A stretch of 64,000 nt of DNA from the NCBI GenBank assembly GCA_035235625.1, contig CP141142.1, positions 46,293,644 through 46,357,643 on the forward strand. Reading direction: 5' to 3'. How positions within the stretch are numbered: the first letter of the stretch is position 1; every line of letters begins with the position of its first letter. Of the stretch, positions 13,246 to 25,089 are shown piece after piece. Source of the stretch: Saururus chinensis. Taxonomy: Eukaryota > Streptophyta > Magnoliopsida > Piperales > Saururaceae. A program made the translations under genes and the position numbers. A model generated the notes under the pieces. It made no database searches. It had not been told where the DNA came from and saw nothing but the letters and a program-made list of their open reading frames with translations.

Positions 13246-14390
13246 AACACGATGAGTGATCACTGCCATTGCGTAGAATACCCTTAAATTAACTATAAGA
13301 ATATCTTTAAAACGAGAAAAATCGGATTCAAAATAGACAAAAAAAAACTTTCAAAATAATGCATGAATTTCCTATTTATAAGGAAAAATCCGTGAGCATA
13401 CGAAACAGACTCGAGCATGCACGCGCCATGCATCGCACTCCTGTATATAGTACAATGAGGCCACAACACGCACAATGTGCGCAGCCAAAGATTGAGCGGG
13501 TCCTGGCCCGCGTGGGAGCCAGCCCACATTACACAGGCCCTGTTCAGCGATCGCACCAGAAAAGGTTAAAACTGTGGCTAGTACTTTCACTGCAATTGAT
13601 TGTATGACATCTTCCTGGACGACTCTACTTGTCAAACATTTAGCGGCATTCCCAGTTATCCTCGTTTAGAGGTATCAATTTCTCTATAAGGATTTAATTG
13701 AATGATCTGTGAATCATGTAGTGAAGTCTCAATGTGAAATCTTGAGATAGAATCATAGAAAACTATATGGTTGCGCTAATTAATTGTTTTGGTAGATTTA
13801 CAAAGGGAACAACATATTCTTATTTGAGACAGAAGTATCCACATTCTTCACGTTATAGACTATGTTGTTACCTTTGTACAACATCACCTATCATAGAATT
13901 ACAACGAAATTAAACTTGGCCTCTTGCCTGCTAGTGACCTGCTTGGTGGGAAAAGTAAAGAACCCTTTCTCTTTGGAAGCTGGTGAAAAGTATAACCAAA
14001 TTGTAGTATAAATTTTATTCTATTAAAAAGTATAACCAATGGTATTGTCAGCTATAGTTTCACGTGGCTGACAAAAGGGAACGCCTCATTCATGCATATA
14101 TTGTGCTCTTACGTCGTCATTTGAGTACCGTGGCCCATGCTGGCTATCTTGATTGCCTACGGGCAATGCTAATCCCATGTATACATTAAAACTATTAATT
14201 ATTATCAGCTCTAATGCTGATTTGGATCGGCCTGCTTACCTCGTGATAAATATGCACGGATGCATTATGTGTATTAATTAGAAAATTAAAAAATTTATAA
14301 ACCCGTGGCATCGAACAAAGAGGCATAAACTAATCTTGAATTATGTGTGCCGTTTAATTGAAATTCGCTGGTGTGTGATGCCCGAACTCA

Positions 14391-14398
14391 TATAAATA
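14391..14398 (+). promoter_or_regulatory. Likely TATA box of the plus-strand PPO
   Basis: TATAAATA lies about 270 bp upstream of the chosen ATG, within the flank. It is the best TATA match before the gene. The leader length is inferred only. Confidence 0.5.
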
Positions 14399-14663
14399 GG
14401 CATCTATTAACTTTTGTTATATATAGTGTTTCAATTATGAAGAAAAAACTTTTGTTATATTTGAACAAAAATGGCGGCAGCAATGACCTATGTGAGTTGC
14501 CCACACCAAATTTTGTGAAAAACGTGACGGTAAACTGTAAACTCACATGCATCCCTCCATGTAACGCAAACATAAACTCGATTTAAACTCCTGAGTACTT
14601 CTCCACTCATTGCCTACTCAAGCCAAATTAATTAGCTGTACTGTTTTACCTCAGCTTACGGCC

Positions 14664-17226
14664 ATGGCGATTTCCACCCTGCTCGCCACTCCGGCGACCA
14701 CCACTTCCTCCTCCCACTCCTACGCTTGCCCACTCAAGTTCAGGCAGTTGCTACGAAGCCCTAGCCGGCCCAGGCTGCATAGGGTCCACACTAGTATCAG
14801 GAGTGGCAGCACTACTGACACCAAGAGCACTGCGGACACGGGCCCTAGGCGGGTCGACCGTCGGAACGTACTCCTCGGCCTGGGCGGACTGTCAGCGGCC
14901 ACAACCCTCGTGCCAGGAGGGCAGCCGGCAGCCCTCGCGGACCCCGTGATTCCGCCGGACCTCAACGCTTGCCATGCGGCCAACTATACGACCAACAACG
15001 TGACAGTGAGCGTGCAGTGCTGCCCGCCTTACGACTTGAGCAAGCAGATAGTCATCGATCCCTACGTGCTGCCCACCGATATGAAGATCCGGAAGCGCCG
15101 CCCGGCCCACCTGCTGACTCAGTGGGAGAAGGACCGGTTCAACCGGGCCATCTACGAAATGAAGAACCTGCCCAAGGACAACCCATGGAACTTCATGCAG
15201 CAGGCACAGATCCACTGTGCCTACTTCAACGAGGCCTACGACCAGGAGGGCTTCCCGCGCATCCTAGGCAAGTGTTTCAGACTCTTTTAATTACATTTGT
15301 TAATAGCTTCCCCCTTTTCAGGACGACTGTGATTTTGCTTTGTTTCAAATAAATGAACAGGGAAGATCATCGAGGACGACACCTTCGCCCTCCCCTTCTG
15401 GAACTACGATGTCGAAGCGGGGATGCCAGTGCCCGAGGTCTACACGGACTCGTCCTCGAGCCTGTATGATGCTAATAGGAACCAGAAGCACATGGACGAG
15501 CTGCTGAACCTGCTGTACAGCTACAGCAAAGAGGATGACCCAGTGCCGGAGACGGTGGTGCAGGATAACATCAACTACTTGAGGAGGATCTTCAAGGAGG
15601 GAAAGAGCAACCCGGAGCTGTTCATGGGGGAAGTGGTGAAGGCGGGGCAGCCGCCGGGCACATCCACAACAATGGGGCAGCTGGAGAGCATGCACAACGT
15701 CGTGCACATGTGGGGTGGCAGCTTCGAGTCGCCCAACTTGGACATGGGCAACTTCTACTCAGCCGCCCGGGACCTGCTCTTCTTCGCCCACCACGCCAAT
15801 GTGGATCGCCTGTGGCATCTCTACCGCGCCGCCAGAGGCCACAAGGTGGAGTTCGATGACTCCGACTGGCTCAATGCCACATTCATCTTCTACGACGAAG
15901 ACCAGAAGATTGTCAGTGTGAAGGTCAGTTTATATATATAAAAAATTAAATTTTAAAAAATCAAACTAAAATTCTTTCAAATAGATTTTTTAAGCACCGT
16001 TTTAATTTTGAATAGTTCTATTAAGCCCTAATTTTTTTCCCCCAAGAAAAGTAAATAATAAATTATTCTTTTATTTCACTCCCGTATTTTCTTATCACTT
16101 TGCTCATACTTCTCCTAGTATATAAACATCAACTCCTTTTCTTCCATGCGGCAGCTCCCGGCAATTTCTTCTCCCCTCCTTTACTTCGATTTCTTTAATA
16201 CAGTACAATAGGCCCGTTGTGGCAGCTAATAGTTTGGATCTGGAAAAAATATTAAGTAAAGACAAGAGTACTAGCATGGCATGCTTAACACGAATCAGAA
16301 CCTGATGTATCAATGCGTTTTCTATTATATCAGCTATTTTTAGGGAGTCTATGGAAAAGATCATAAACCAATCACTTTATAATTGGTGTGATAAGTTGGT
16401 ACTTTATTTGTACCTAAATCTGACTTGTACATACTGACAGTTAGGTTCGGCTAGGCAAACCACCGCACAGACCGCTAGATGAAAGTCCCCACCTCTATGC
16501 TTGAAATAAAAAATACCGAAAGCTAAAACGAAAGTTAATTTTTTGAAGAAATAATAAAAAAATTGTATTACTACGACCATAACAGAAGACATTAAAAATG
16601 GTAAATAATTTTTAATTATGTTTATATAATTTAATTATTATTTATTAATTACTTTAATGTAACAAATACATGATCAGGTTGAGGAGACCTTCAATACTTT
16701 AAACTTGGGGTATGTGTATGAGGAAGGGCCGACCCAGATACTGGACCCCAAGCCAATCTCGAGCGCGGCGAAGCCCCACACAGCCGGGAAGCTGTCACTG
16801 ATCAAGGTGGCCGAGTTTGGGTCCAGCCCCCGCGTGCTCACTGACACAATCCGGGCAGTGGTCCAGCGGCCCAAGGCCAACCGGTCGGCCACGGAAAAGG
16901 GGACGGCGACAGAGATCCTATTCATTGACGACATAGTGATCGCCGATCCAGAGCCAGTGAGGTTCGACGTGTACGTAAACACCCTCTACAGCGACTCGCT
17001 TGTGGTCGGCCTCGGCGAGCTGGCCGGCAGCTTTATTAAGACCCGTCACAACCACACCCAGAAGGACGGGACAGTCAAGAAGATGAAGCTTAAGCTTGGA
17101 ATAAATGGGGTGGTGGAGGACATCGGGGCCGACAGCGCCGACAAGCTGGTCGTGACCCTGGTGCCCGGTAGCGGGAGTGTCACTATAGGAGGAATCCACA
17201 TTGAGCTCATTGCGGCCCAGAGCTAG
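14664..17226 (+). CDS. Polyphenol oxidase-like protein, CuA site deleted
   Basis: Exons 14664-15267, 15361-15923 and 16678-17226 give a 571-residue protein. The start is the ATG in GCCATGGCG, which opens a Ser/Thr-rich chloroplast transit peptide. It is followed by a twin-Arg RRNVLLGLGG (about 67-76) and an AALADP cleavage region (about 89-94), typical of thylakoid-lumen PPOs. HCAYF at 184-188 is the first CuA histidine, with the usual thioether Cys replaced by Phe. The next 24 residues of the family, including the second and third CuA histidines, are missing because of an in-frame 72-bp deletion at residue 198. CuB is intact (MHNVVHMW with His313 and His317; AHHANVDRLW about 344-352). DWL and RFDV-type C-terminal domains follow. 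Intron 1 is GC-AG, intron 2 GT-AG. PPOs oxidise o-diphenols at a dicopper site; without CuA this protein should not be a normal PPO, but the frame is open throughout. Confidence 0.88.
15268..15360 (+). other. GC-AG intron 1 of PPO
   Basis: The donor is CTAG/GCAAGT and the acceptor AACAG/GG. Only this choice joins ILG to KIIEDDTFALPFW in phase. The nearby GT at 15272 would shift the frame. The same GC donor is conserved in the minus-strand copy (intron 4562-4653). Confidence 0.88.
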
Positions 17227-17560
17227 TCAGCTTTGTTTGTTTGTTCACTTTCGGAATGGGATGTTCGAATAAGGAGTTTGTTCCAGTTTGTTGCTTTGTG
17301 ATGTTTAAGTTTGTCTCCTCTCATGGAACCCAAATCAGTCGACTAGCCATTGTTGTATTGTTTTTGTTCCGCTCCATGGTTGTATGTTTTCAAAGTGAAC
17401 TTTTGTTGCAAGGCTTGTTTATCTGCTGGCCTCTTGTTACCTCCTCAACGAATGAAGTGCAAAACCTTAATACTCTTTTGTGACCTTCAGACATTGTGGT
17501 TGAAAAACAAGCGCAGATAACCAATTTTGAGGTGTTGGTAAAAAACGGTGATTTTTGGCA

Positions 17561-18879
17561 GATAGAAAAAATCAAAGACTATTTTGTGGGTAGTTTTACA
17601 ACTTTTTGAGGACTTAATTAATTAAGATAGAATCTAAAAATCGCTCAGAAGAAAGTGGAAATGTTAAGAAACCATTTTTAATTAATCATCATACACAAAG
17701 TGGAAATGTTAAGAAACCAACAGAAGAAACTTAGTGTTTGACATGAAGTGAAAATAATAAGAAATAAAGGGATGCAATTATTGCGTATTCAGCTTTCATG
17801 TTGTTGTTACCTTTTTTTAGACCTGACCCATTATATATTAAAGTGTATGTGCCATTAGGAATTAGATGAAAGCAGCTAAAGGGAGCCACGAGCATAACTT
17901 GATTTTTCAGTCATTAGTAGAACAAACAAGATTCATGAGACCGCCTTTTTCTGTGTCTCTTTGGTTGCTCCATTTATGAGACCCCAATTGAACGTTGCCA
18001 CAAATTTATTTTTGACTATAAAAAATAAACCACATATTAAATCAGTTAGTAGATATTGTAGGGTGAGACCACTCCTCCATGACCAATGGAAACATGGCGT
18101 AAAATTTTATTAGACAGAAGGTGGAATAGGGTTACCAACATCATCCAAAAGTTTGGGTCCTTGTGCCAACAAAAAGTGGAACGGAACCCATAACAAAAAC
18201 ATTGTAATGGAACTTTTTGATAGCGAATCCAGGTTTTTCTTTTAAAAACAGCAAATCTAACAGTGTTATTGAAAAAATAGCATTTTAAACGCACGCCTTA
18301 TGAGCAAAAGAGAGTATTAAATTTGCATTGAAAGTAAAGAAAGACAATAGTCAAGTGGTTCGGCCTATGTGACCTACGTCCACGACAAAAACTTTCTTAC
18401 TGTAATTCATTGAGTTGTCCTCGTACATAGGACTACATAGGAAGAAGATGATATCTTTCTAAGGGATCGCTAGCCTAACCAGGGTAGAGATTAGATCTAG
18501 TCCATGAAATCTCTAGTAGGAAGATTACTTTAGATTACATCATATCACCAATATATAGGGAAGATTTCAATATTTCCATAGGATCTGTGCCATTGTCAGT
18601 GGTGCTGGATATATTTCAACTGCACAATGACATCTGGCCAATAGAGATACAACGTCACTTGCTAGAAACATGTATTTCATGTAAATTGATCCGAAATCTG
18701 TGAGTCAGTAGCCATCTTTTTTTGTCCATTTCTCCTTGTGTTTAACATTTTAAAGAGTTTATAAATTAGTCTCCGTCGATACAAGCACAGGCTCTTACTA
18801 ACTGTTTTGAGACAAGGCATTGCGAACCACTGGATTTTGATTCTACAGCGCAAGCGCATGTTACTCATGAGGGGCGGGT
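17561..18879. other. Intergenic, nothing recognised
   Basis: AT-rich DNA with short frames only. No conserved domain, terminal repeat or tandem array was seen. Confidence 0.4.
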
Positions 18880-20849
18880 AACTATTAGTGATGTTAATGA
18901 CTGTCGCTTAAAATATATCGTCAATAGTCCAATCGCAAATGCTATTTTTTTACTCGTATGAAAAAATATCACTCAATATATAGTATTATTATTAGCAACA
19001 TTTTTTTTGTGTTCATTAATATTATTTCTTTTGTAACATTTTATAGTAAATTATTAATGATGCTCGTTAGCAAACATCGCTAATAGTAACTTATTAACGA
19101 AGCTTTACAAAGCCTCGCTAATATTAAAAAATAATAAAAAACTTTATTAGTGACGCTTGTTTGTGCATTGCTAATAAGAAAATAAAAACTAAAAAATTTA
19201 TTAACTATATTTTTAAAAAATGTCGCTAATAAGAATAATAATAATAAACCATTATTAGCAACGCTTTCAGGGAGGATCCGGAATCCAACACCCGGCCCCC
19301 TCCTCTGGCAAACTGCATGGAAGGGGGCTAGCCAAACTCCGACACCTGGCCCCTCCTCCGGCATGCTACACGAAAGAGGGGGGGGGAGACTCCGGCCCCC
19401 TCCTTCGGTGGGCTGCATAGAAGGGGTGGGGGGAGCCAGACTCCGAAACCTGACCCCCTCCTCCAACAAGTTGCACAGAAAGGCAGGATCAAAAGAAAAC
19501 CGAGAGGGGGGTGTGGGGAGAAGGGGGAGGGGAGGAGGGGGTAGAAGAAAACATGGAGGGGGAGGGCATGAGGGCAAACCGGGGTGAGGGGACGGAGCAA
19601 ATTACCGGCCAAGGAGAGGAGAGTCCGGCATCGCCCTGCAACTACAGTAGCAACTGAGTCGGTGGAGAGGGGGTAGTGTTGATGACATAGAGACCAAGCA
19701 AGGTGGAGGAGCACAACTCGGGGGTGCGACTAAATTTCGCCTACCATAAGCCTTTTGCGATGCTAGCTTCTTGAGAAGTGTTACGAATAGTTGAAATTTG
19801 CGATGCTTCTAGCGAAGCATTATAAATACTTGTTATTTAAAATATTCAATACTTATCACACTTACTCATAAGCGTCATAAATACTAGATTTATTTCAAAA
19901 AAAATGAGCTACTTGCGATGCTTTTAATGAAGCATTGCAAATACCTTGGTATTTGCGATGTTTTCGTATAAATATCTCAAATAAAATATTTAAAAAAATA
20001 AAACTTTTCTCTAGCCTCTCCCTCCCCCCTCTCTCCCCCCTCTCTATCTCTCTCTCTCCTCTCTGCACCTTTCTCTCTCTTCTCTCTCTCTCTCTCTGTC
20101 TCATTTCTCTCTTCCCTCCCTCTCTTCTCTTTCTCCCTCTTCTTTTTTCTCTATATTATATATATTTCAATAATAATATTAAATATATATATATATTATA
20201 TTTTTAAAATATATATTAAATAATAAATAAATAAAATTATATATTATGAATAATTATTTAAATTTATAATAAAAATGTTATGTCTCATCCATAAGGCAGG
20301 GGCTCATGCTGATACATGTGAGACTAGTCTCATACAAATAAGACTAAAAAAATATGTTTAGTAATTGCAACATTTAAATATAAGTGTCATAAACAGTAAA
20401 GAAATAAAATTTAGTTTATCTTTATTTTTTTAAATAATTATATTTGCAACACTTTTTTTAACTTATTCACTATTTGCTACTCTTTCTAAAAAATGTCAAA
20501 AATAGTGTCATTATTTGCGACACTTATGTTAAAGCATTGCAAATGTTATATATTTAAAAAAAATATTTATATACTATTTGTGATGTTTACATAAAAGTGT
20601 CGCAAATACTATTATCTATTAGCGATGTTTACGAAGCAATTAGTAAAAAAATATTAAAAAAATATAATGTATTTGCAACACTTTTTTAAAAGTATCGCAA
20701 ATAGTGGTACTATTTGTGATGCTTTCATAAAAGTGTCACTGAAATTATATTTTTTGCACATTTTTTTAAGAGTTTTAAATAGTAGTTTATAGCGACGTTT
20801 TTAATTGCGAAAAAAAAAAACATCGCTAATAATCCTTTTTGTTGTAGTG
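18880..20849. mobile_element. CACTA-like non-autonomous element with subterminal repeats
   Basis: The right end is CTTTTTGTTGTAGTG (20835-20849), the reverse complement of a CACTACAACAAAAAG terminus. Inside the right end (20390-20830) and at the left (18880-19260) are many short repeats in both orientations of the type TATTTGCGATGCTTTT and AAAGTGTCGCAAATAG, as in CACTA subterminal regions. The middle holds a GC-rich minisatellite and a CTCTCTC tract (19990-20150). No transposase frame is present. A clean left CACTAC end was not found, so the left boundary is where the subterminal repeats start. Confidence 0.65.
19276..19485. repeat. GC-rich minisatellite, ~65-70 bp units
   Basis: Three to four units share the pattern CCGGCCCCCTCCTCYGGCA followed by CTGCATRGAAGGGG and CAAACTCCGACACC. 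It lies within the CACTA-like element and generates overlapping proline- and glycine-rich spurious frames. Confidence 0.65.
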
Positions 20850-21857
20850 TTATAAGATGTTTTTGAACCAGCTATAATTGATGTGTTGTACATATGGTCC
20901 ATTTCATGGCATATATATGGTATACCTACTTAATTCAAGAATTCTAAATGAATGTCATTTATGAGTTATGACACATATAGTTGTATCAACAAGCTTTGGA
21001 TACATCTAGGTTGTCTTTTATTATGTTCTAGCAATGTAGTACATAACTATACTAAGCTTTGGCTCATGTGTGGTTCTCTATAGTGCATATTTTGTATGCA
21101 TAGGTTTTTGCAAGGATTATAGAAGATGAATGCAAATGGTTCTTTGTTATTCAGTGATCCTGTGCCAAAAACTCACAGCCATAGTTTCCTAGGATTTTGA
21201 ATTCTTTGCATTTATTTGAAAGATCATGTGGGAGCTCTGCGTTAGTTAAGTTCACAATGTATCTTTACAAGATTGTTTTGTATATACAGAGTTCGGGGGT
21301 TCACTGATATCCTGTTTGGTTACATCTCCAACCACTTCAATTGAAGTGCAATTGTGGGCATAACTCTTCTACTCCAGCCAAGTCCCGGGGGAGTTAGTAG
21401 TACCCTTTGGAGGATGTTCTATGGTGGGTTTTTATCAATAGTTACTTAGGATGACATGTGGTGTAATGGTCTACCTATAGAATTAGAAGAGATTATTAAT
21501 TATTATATAGAAATTTGTGAGATAATTATGAAGTTATTTGATATTTATTGTCAAACTGGAAAAAGTGAAACAATTAATAGACTTAATGATCATGAAGCAT
21601 GACTAGGAGACATGTGGTGGGGGAAGCCTCGGTAACTGTTGATATGATTTCTAAGTTTCTCTTTCACCACTCCACATGGCATTTTTATTCTAGGGATTAA
21701 TAGACCAACTTAATTTGTCCTTCTAATTTATTGTAGGCCGCACTAAGACAGATAACGTTACATCAAGGTGACACCTTACAACACAAGACAGACATAATTA
21801 AAACACCCAAACAACTCAATAAAAGATGAAACACATTAAACATTCATGAAATGACAA
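20850..21857. other. Intergenic downstream of the RNase T2-like gene
   Basis: No gene or clear repeat was seen. The last ~130 bp before 21858 would be the 3' UTR of the minus-strand gene. Confidence 0.4.
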
Positions 21858-23119
21858 TCATTCCGAAGACACCATCTCAATAAGTTGGCCGGAAAATGCA
21901 GCATCTTCTTCAGACACGCTATTGGGAAGAAGTTTGAGTGTCACAGAGTCGGCACAAGTGGAGTTCATTGTCACAGACGAAGGGCAGTCTACAAAAGTGG
22001 TGGCATCCTTGTCCACGCACAACCTGATGTTTCTTATGATCGATAGCTTTGTGGATTTGCAGTCTAGCACCGCAGTGTTCACCCCGAATCCGTTATTGAG
22101 CGCGTCCTCCACAGCCGATGGCTCATAAGTTGTGGTGTCCGATGGAAAGATATCTGAACCGAAAAAGAAAAGAAAGAAGAAACAAAAAGTGTTTAAAAAA
22201 TGGCGTTTGCAACTATGTCAAATTCCATGCAGCTTTGATTGTAATATAAGCATGGTTCACCATTTAAAGCGAGCTTATCGAGCAAGTTGGCATTCTTCGT
22301 GAGATTCAAAGTGTTCCTGAAATACTCTTCTTCAGTGAGGCCTGAGCAGACTCCATGGTCGTTCCATACGTCTGTCCAGTCTCTATCTCCCGGGTTGTTT
22401 GGGCAGTTGAGGCTAGGCCACCACTTATGGAGGTCGTCGAGTAGGGGCTCAAGCTGTACACCGAGAGAAATCAAAACAACTGACGCAATATTGAAGTGAA
22501 AGGAAGGGCAAATGTCTGAGAGAAAGGGATGCATGGGAGTATTACCAGGTCAATGTCGAAGGCGGTGTCGTTGCCAACGCATGAAGTGCTCCCTAGATAC
22601 TGCACCAAAAAACTGTCCCTTTTGGGGAATGTGGTGGGGAAGCAGCACTTTTGGTTGTAGCAAACTCCTCCTGGCCACTGCATAGAAAACACCAACCTCT
22701 TTGTTGTGTGTATTTACTTTCACCAAGTACTAAAATAAAATACCCATGTTAAATTTTCTCCTTATGTGACCATATTTAGACTGAAATACATCCTTTTTTC
22801 CTGATAAATTGCCATAATTATTGTCTAATATGGGTTCTCCTTAATTTTCACGCACAAATTGTTGGATCAAATATGGTCCATGAAATGTGAGATATTGGTC
22901 AATGGTCATCAAGAGATTTTCAACAGATATCAAGGAAAGCCCTGTTTTTTCTGTGTGTGCGCTTTGTGGGCAGGGGGTTGGGGCGGTGAGGAGAAGAAAA
23001 AATGGTGAAGACTGAAGAGAAGGAAGTACCCGTAGGAATAGATACTTGGTATCGTCTGCAGAAATGCCATAGGAAAAGAAGAAAACAAGGAGAAGAGCTA
23101 CTGCAAACCGAGGCGCCAT
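21858..23119 (-). CDS. RNase T2-family (S-like RNase) related protein, catalytic residues lost
   Basis: Four exons, 23030-23119, 22546-22677, 22261-22453 and 21858-22153, join in phase to 236 residues, the usual T2 size. Residues 1-21 are a signal peptide (MAPRFAVALLLVFFFSYGIS). Family landmarks: WPGGVCYNQKCCFPTT (31-46), WWPSLNCP, DWTDVWNDHGVCS and a Cys-rich tail with CVDKDATTFVDCP. The first intron before WPG is typical of the family. In active enzymes region I is IHGLWP and region II HEWEKHG; here they read VQYLGS and DVWNDHG. The first catalytic His is Gln, the Glu is Val and the Lys is Asp; only the second His remains. RNase activity is therefore unlikely. Comparable inactive T2 relatives (CalsepRRP of Calystegia, ginseng major root protein) are known as storage-type proteins. 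A secreted or vacuolar role is inferred. Confidence 0.88.
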
Positions 23120-23179
23120 TGCTTACCGCAAGTGGATAGTTTGCAAGTTTGGTGGAGGAGAAAGGCCTCCAGTGCCTTG

Positions 23180-23187
23180 TTATATAA
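23180..23187 (-). promoter_or_regulatory. Likely TATA box of the RNase T2-like gene
   Basis: On the minus strand TTTATATAACAAGG places a TATA box about 65 bp upstream of the ATG at 23119. The next ~700 bp upstream (to about 23900) show no other gene. Confidence 0.6.
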
Positions 23188-24154
23188 ACACAAATTCAAG
23201 AACGTACAGTCTGCTCTAGCGTGTCCGCTCTGAAAGGCTCTAAAAGCTTTAAAGTTTGTAGTAAATTTTACCAATGAAAAGTTTGTAGTAAAAGGTAGAA
23301 TGTGTTTTTCACTTCTTCTTTTTTTGAAAGGCTTTACATTGAATCCCGTTTTAGCATGGCTCTGTAATTGCACGCCCTCAAATTTTGATGCAAGCATAAC
23401 TCAAAGGGGCAAATTGATTGCTGCCCCTTACTCCGTTGATCTCTATCCGATCGGTTCATAATGTTCAGGCTCACACTATAGTCTATAAGCCTAAGTATAT
23501 AAAAACTTTTACTTTTTTCATTTGTATATGTCGGAGTTGGCCCTACAGTATTAATCCAAATAATATGAACAAGATGAAAGCTGCATCTCATGCTAAAGGA
23601 GAGTATTCCGTCAGTCATTTGTCTCTTTTAGTACGTCTTCATCTCTCTTCTTTGCTCTTACTAGCACCGGGAACACGTTTTTAAGATTGCTATCGTGCTG
23701 GTTTCTTTTGATCACAATCAGCAGTGTTTGTTCTGCTAGCTGCGTTTACAATATTATCTTTTCCGCGGTTGGGGAGGTGTTGTGGTTCGGGGAAAATACT
23801 CTTCTCATCAACTCTCTTTCTTAGGTAAGTTGGAGGAGAAATCATTTTTCTCTCCTTAAGTGACATATTGCACTCAAAAAGAGAAAAATTAATTCCTCCT
23901 CCAAAACGCCTCTCAAACTTTGCCTTTATAGCTCAAGAATCTTAGATTTGCCATCACCAAGCTCCAATTTGTGGTAGCTTTTTTTTCCTGCCTGTAGTTC
24001 AATTTGTGTGATATTTTTTTGGTATACAATCATGTAAAAATATAGATGAAAATTATTAAATTTAATAAAAAATAAAATTAGAAAAATTGTAAAAAAATAG
24101 GGCCTTTAAGTTACATGTACTACTTAATGACAATACCGCCAAAATTAATAATAA

Positions 24155-24428
24155 GAACGCGGCTATTTCCCCCCAGTTTTTACTCAAGCCCCCCATACGT
24201 TATATACCCAAAAAAAATTAAACAAATTACTAAATACCCCCTCATCCTCTACTATTCATTTTAATTATATTTTTGCTCTTTAATGCCCCATTCTCAATCT
24301 TCTCCATCCAGCGTGAACTCTTCCATCTCCCGTATCGCTTGTGACTCTTCTTCCTCAATCATTTTCCTTCTTCCCCCTCGTATATTTTTTCCTCTCCCCC
24401 TTGCTTGATGCTTATCTGAAAAACTTTT
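24155..24428. mobile_element. Half of a Mutator-like element (same family as 60660-61479)
   Basis: It begins GAACGCGGCTATTTCCCCCC and continues in close match to the reverse complement of about 61200-61479. Shared text includes TTACTCAAGCCCCCCATAC, ATTACTAAATACCC and CTTCTTCCCCCTCG. The match stops where the CT tract starts, so one end is missing. Confidence 0.8.
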
Positions 24429-25062
24429 AAATGATTTCTCTCCTCTCTCTCTTTCCCTTTCTCCTCTCTCCTCTCTCTCTACCCACTCTCTCTCTTCTCT
24501 CCTCTCTCTCTTTCCCTTTCTCCTCTCTCCTCTCTCTCCCTCTCTCTCCTATCTCTATGTCTCTCTCCCTCTCTCTTCTCTATCTCTACCCTCTCTATTA
24601 TCCCTCTTTCCCTCTCTCCTCTGTTTCCTCTCCCTCTCTCTTCTATATCTCTCCTCTCTCTAACCTCTCTATTATCTCTCTTTCCCTCTCTCCTCTGTCT
24701 CCTCTCTCTCTCCCTCTCTCCTCTCTCCCTCTCTCCTCTCTCTCTCTTTCCCTCTCTCCTCACTCCTCTCTCCCATCTCTCTCTACCCACTCTCTCCTCT
24801 CCTCTCTCCTCGCTCCTCTCTCCCTCTCTTCTCTCTCTCTTCTCTCCTTACACTCTCTCTACGCTCTCTTTTCTCTCCTCACACTCTCTCTTCCCTCTCT
24901 CCCTCCTCTCTTCTCTCTCTCCTATCCCTATGTGTATATCTGCCTCTCTCCTCTCTATCTCTCCACTCTTTCTCTCTCTCTACCCTCTCTCTCTTCTTTT
25001 TCCCTCTCCTCTCTCTACCCTCTCTCTCCTCTCTTCTCTATCTTTTCCATCTCTTTTATTAT
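24429..25062. repeat. Long CT-rich low-complexity tract
   Basis: About 630 bp of CTCTCTCC/TCCCTCTC text with occasional ATCTCT interruptions. It opens a 218-codon Ser/Leu-only frame on one strand and an Arg/Glu-only frame on the other. Both are artefacts of composition. Confidence 0.9.
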
Positions 25063-25089
25063 ATATTATATTTTAAAATTAATATAAAA

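Larger units (their letters stand above)
13555..17560 (+). repeat. Right arm of the head-to-head PPO inverted duplication
   Basis: This is the counterpart of 2170-6215 in opposite orientation, so the two PPO copies were divergently oriented with about 7.3 kb between the arms. The arm lacks the MITE and the solo LTR of the other copy and keeps the full transit-peptide exon. Intron 2 is longer here (754 bp against 159 bp), so extra AT-rich sequence was gained here or lost there. Confidence 0.85.

Noticed and set aside
14610-14663. Upstream extension of the PPO reading frame
   Set aside because: There is no ATG upstream in frame. The first ATG, at 14664, has good context and starts a typical transit peptide.
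15272-15273. GT at 15272 as the canonical donor of PPO intron 1
   Set aside because: It puts exon 2 out of frame; the GC site four bases upstream restores the family sequence in both copies.
22193-22260. Continuing the third RNase T2 exon to 22214
   Set aside because: That donor breaks the frame into exon 4. The donor at 22260 joins LALN to DIFPSD in phase and matches family spacing.
24431-25087. Long Ser/Leu frame on the plus strand and Arg/Glu frame on the minus strand
   Set aside because: Pure consequence of the CTCTCTCC tract; no domain or codon bias of a gene.
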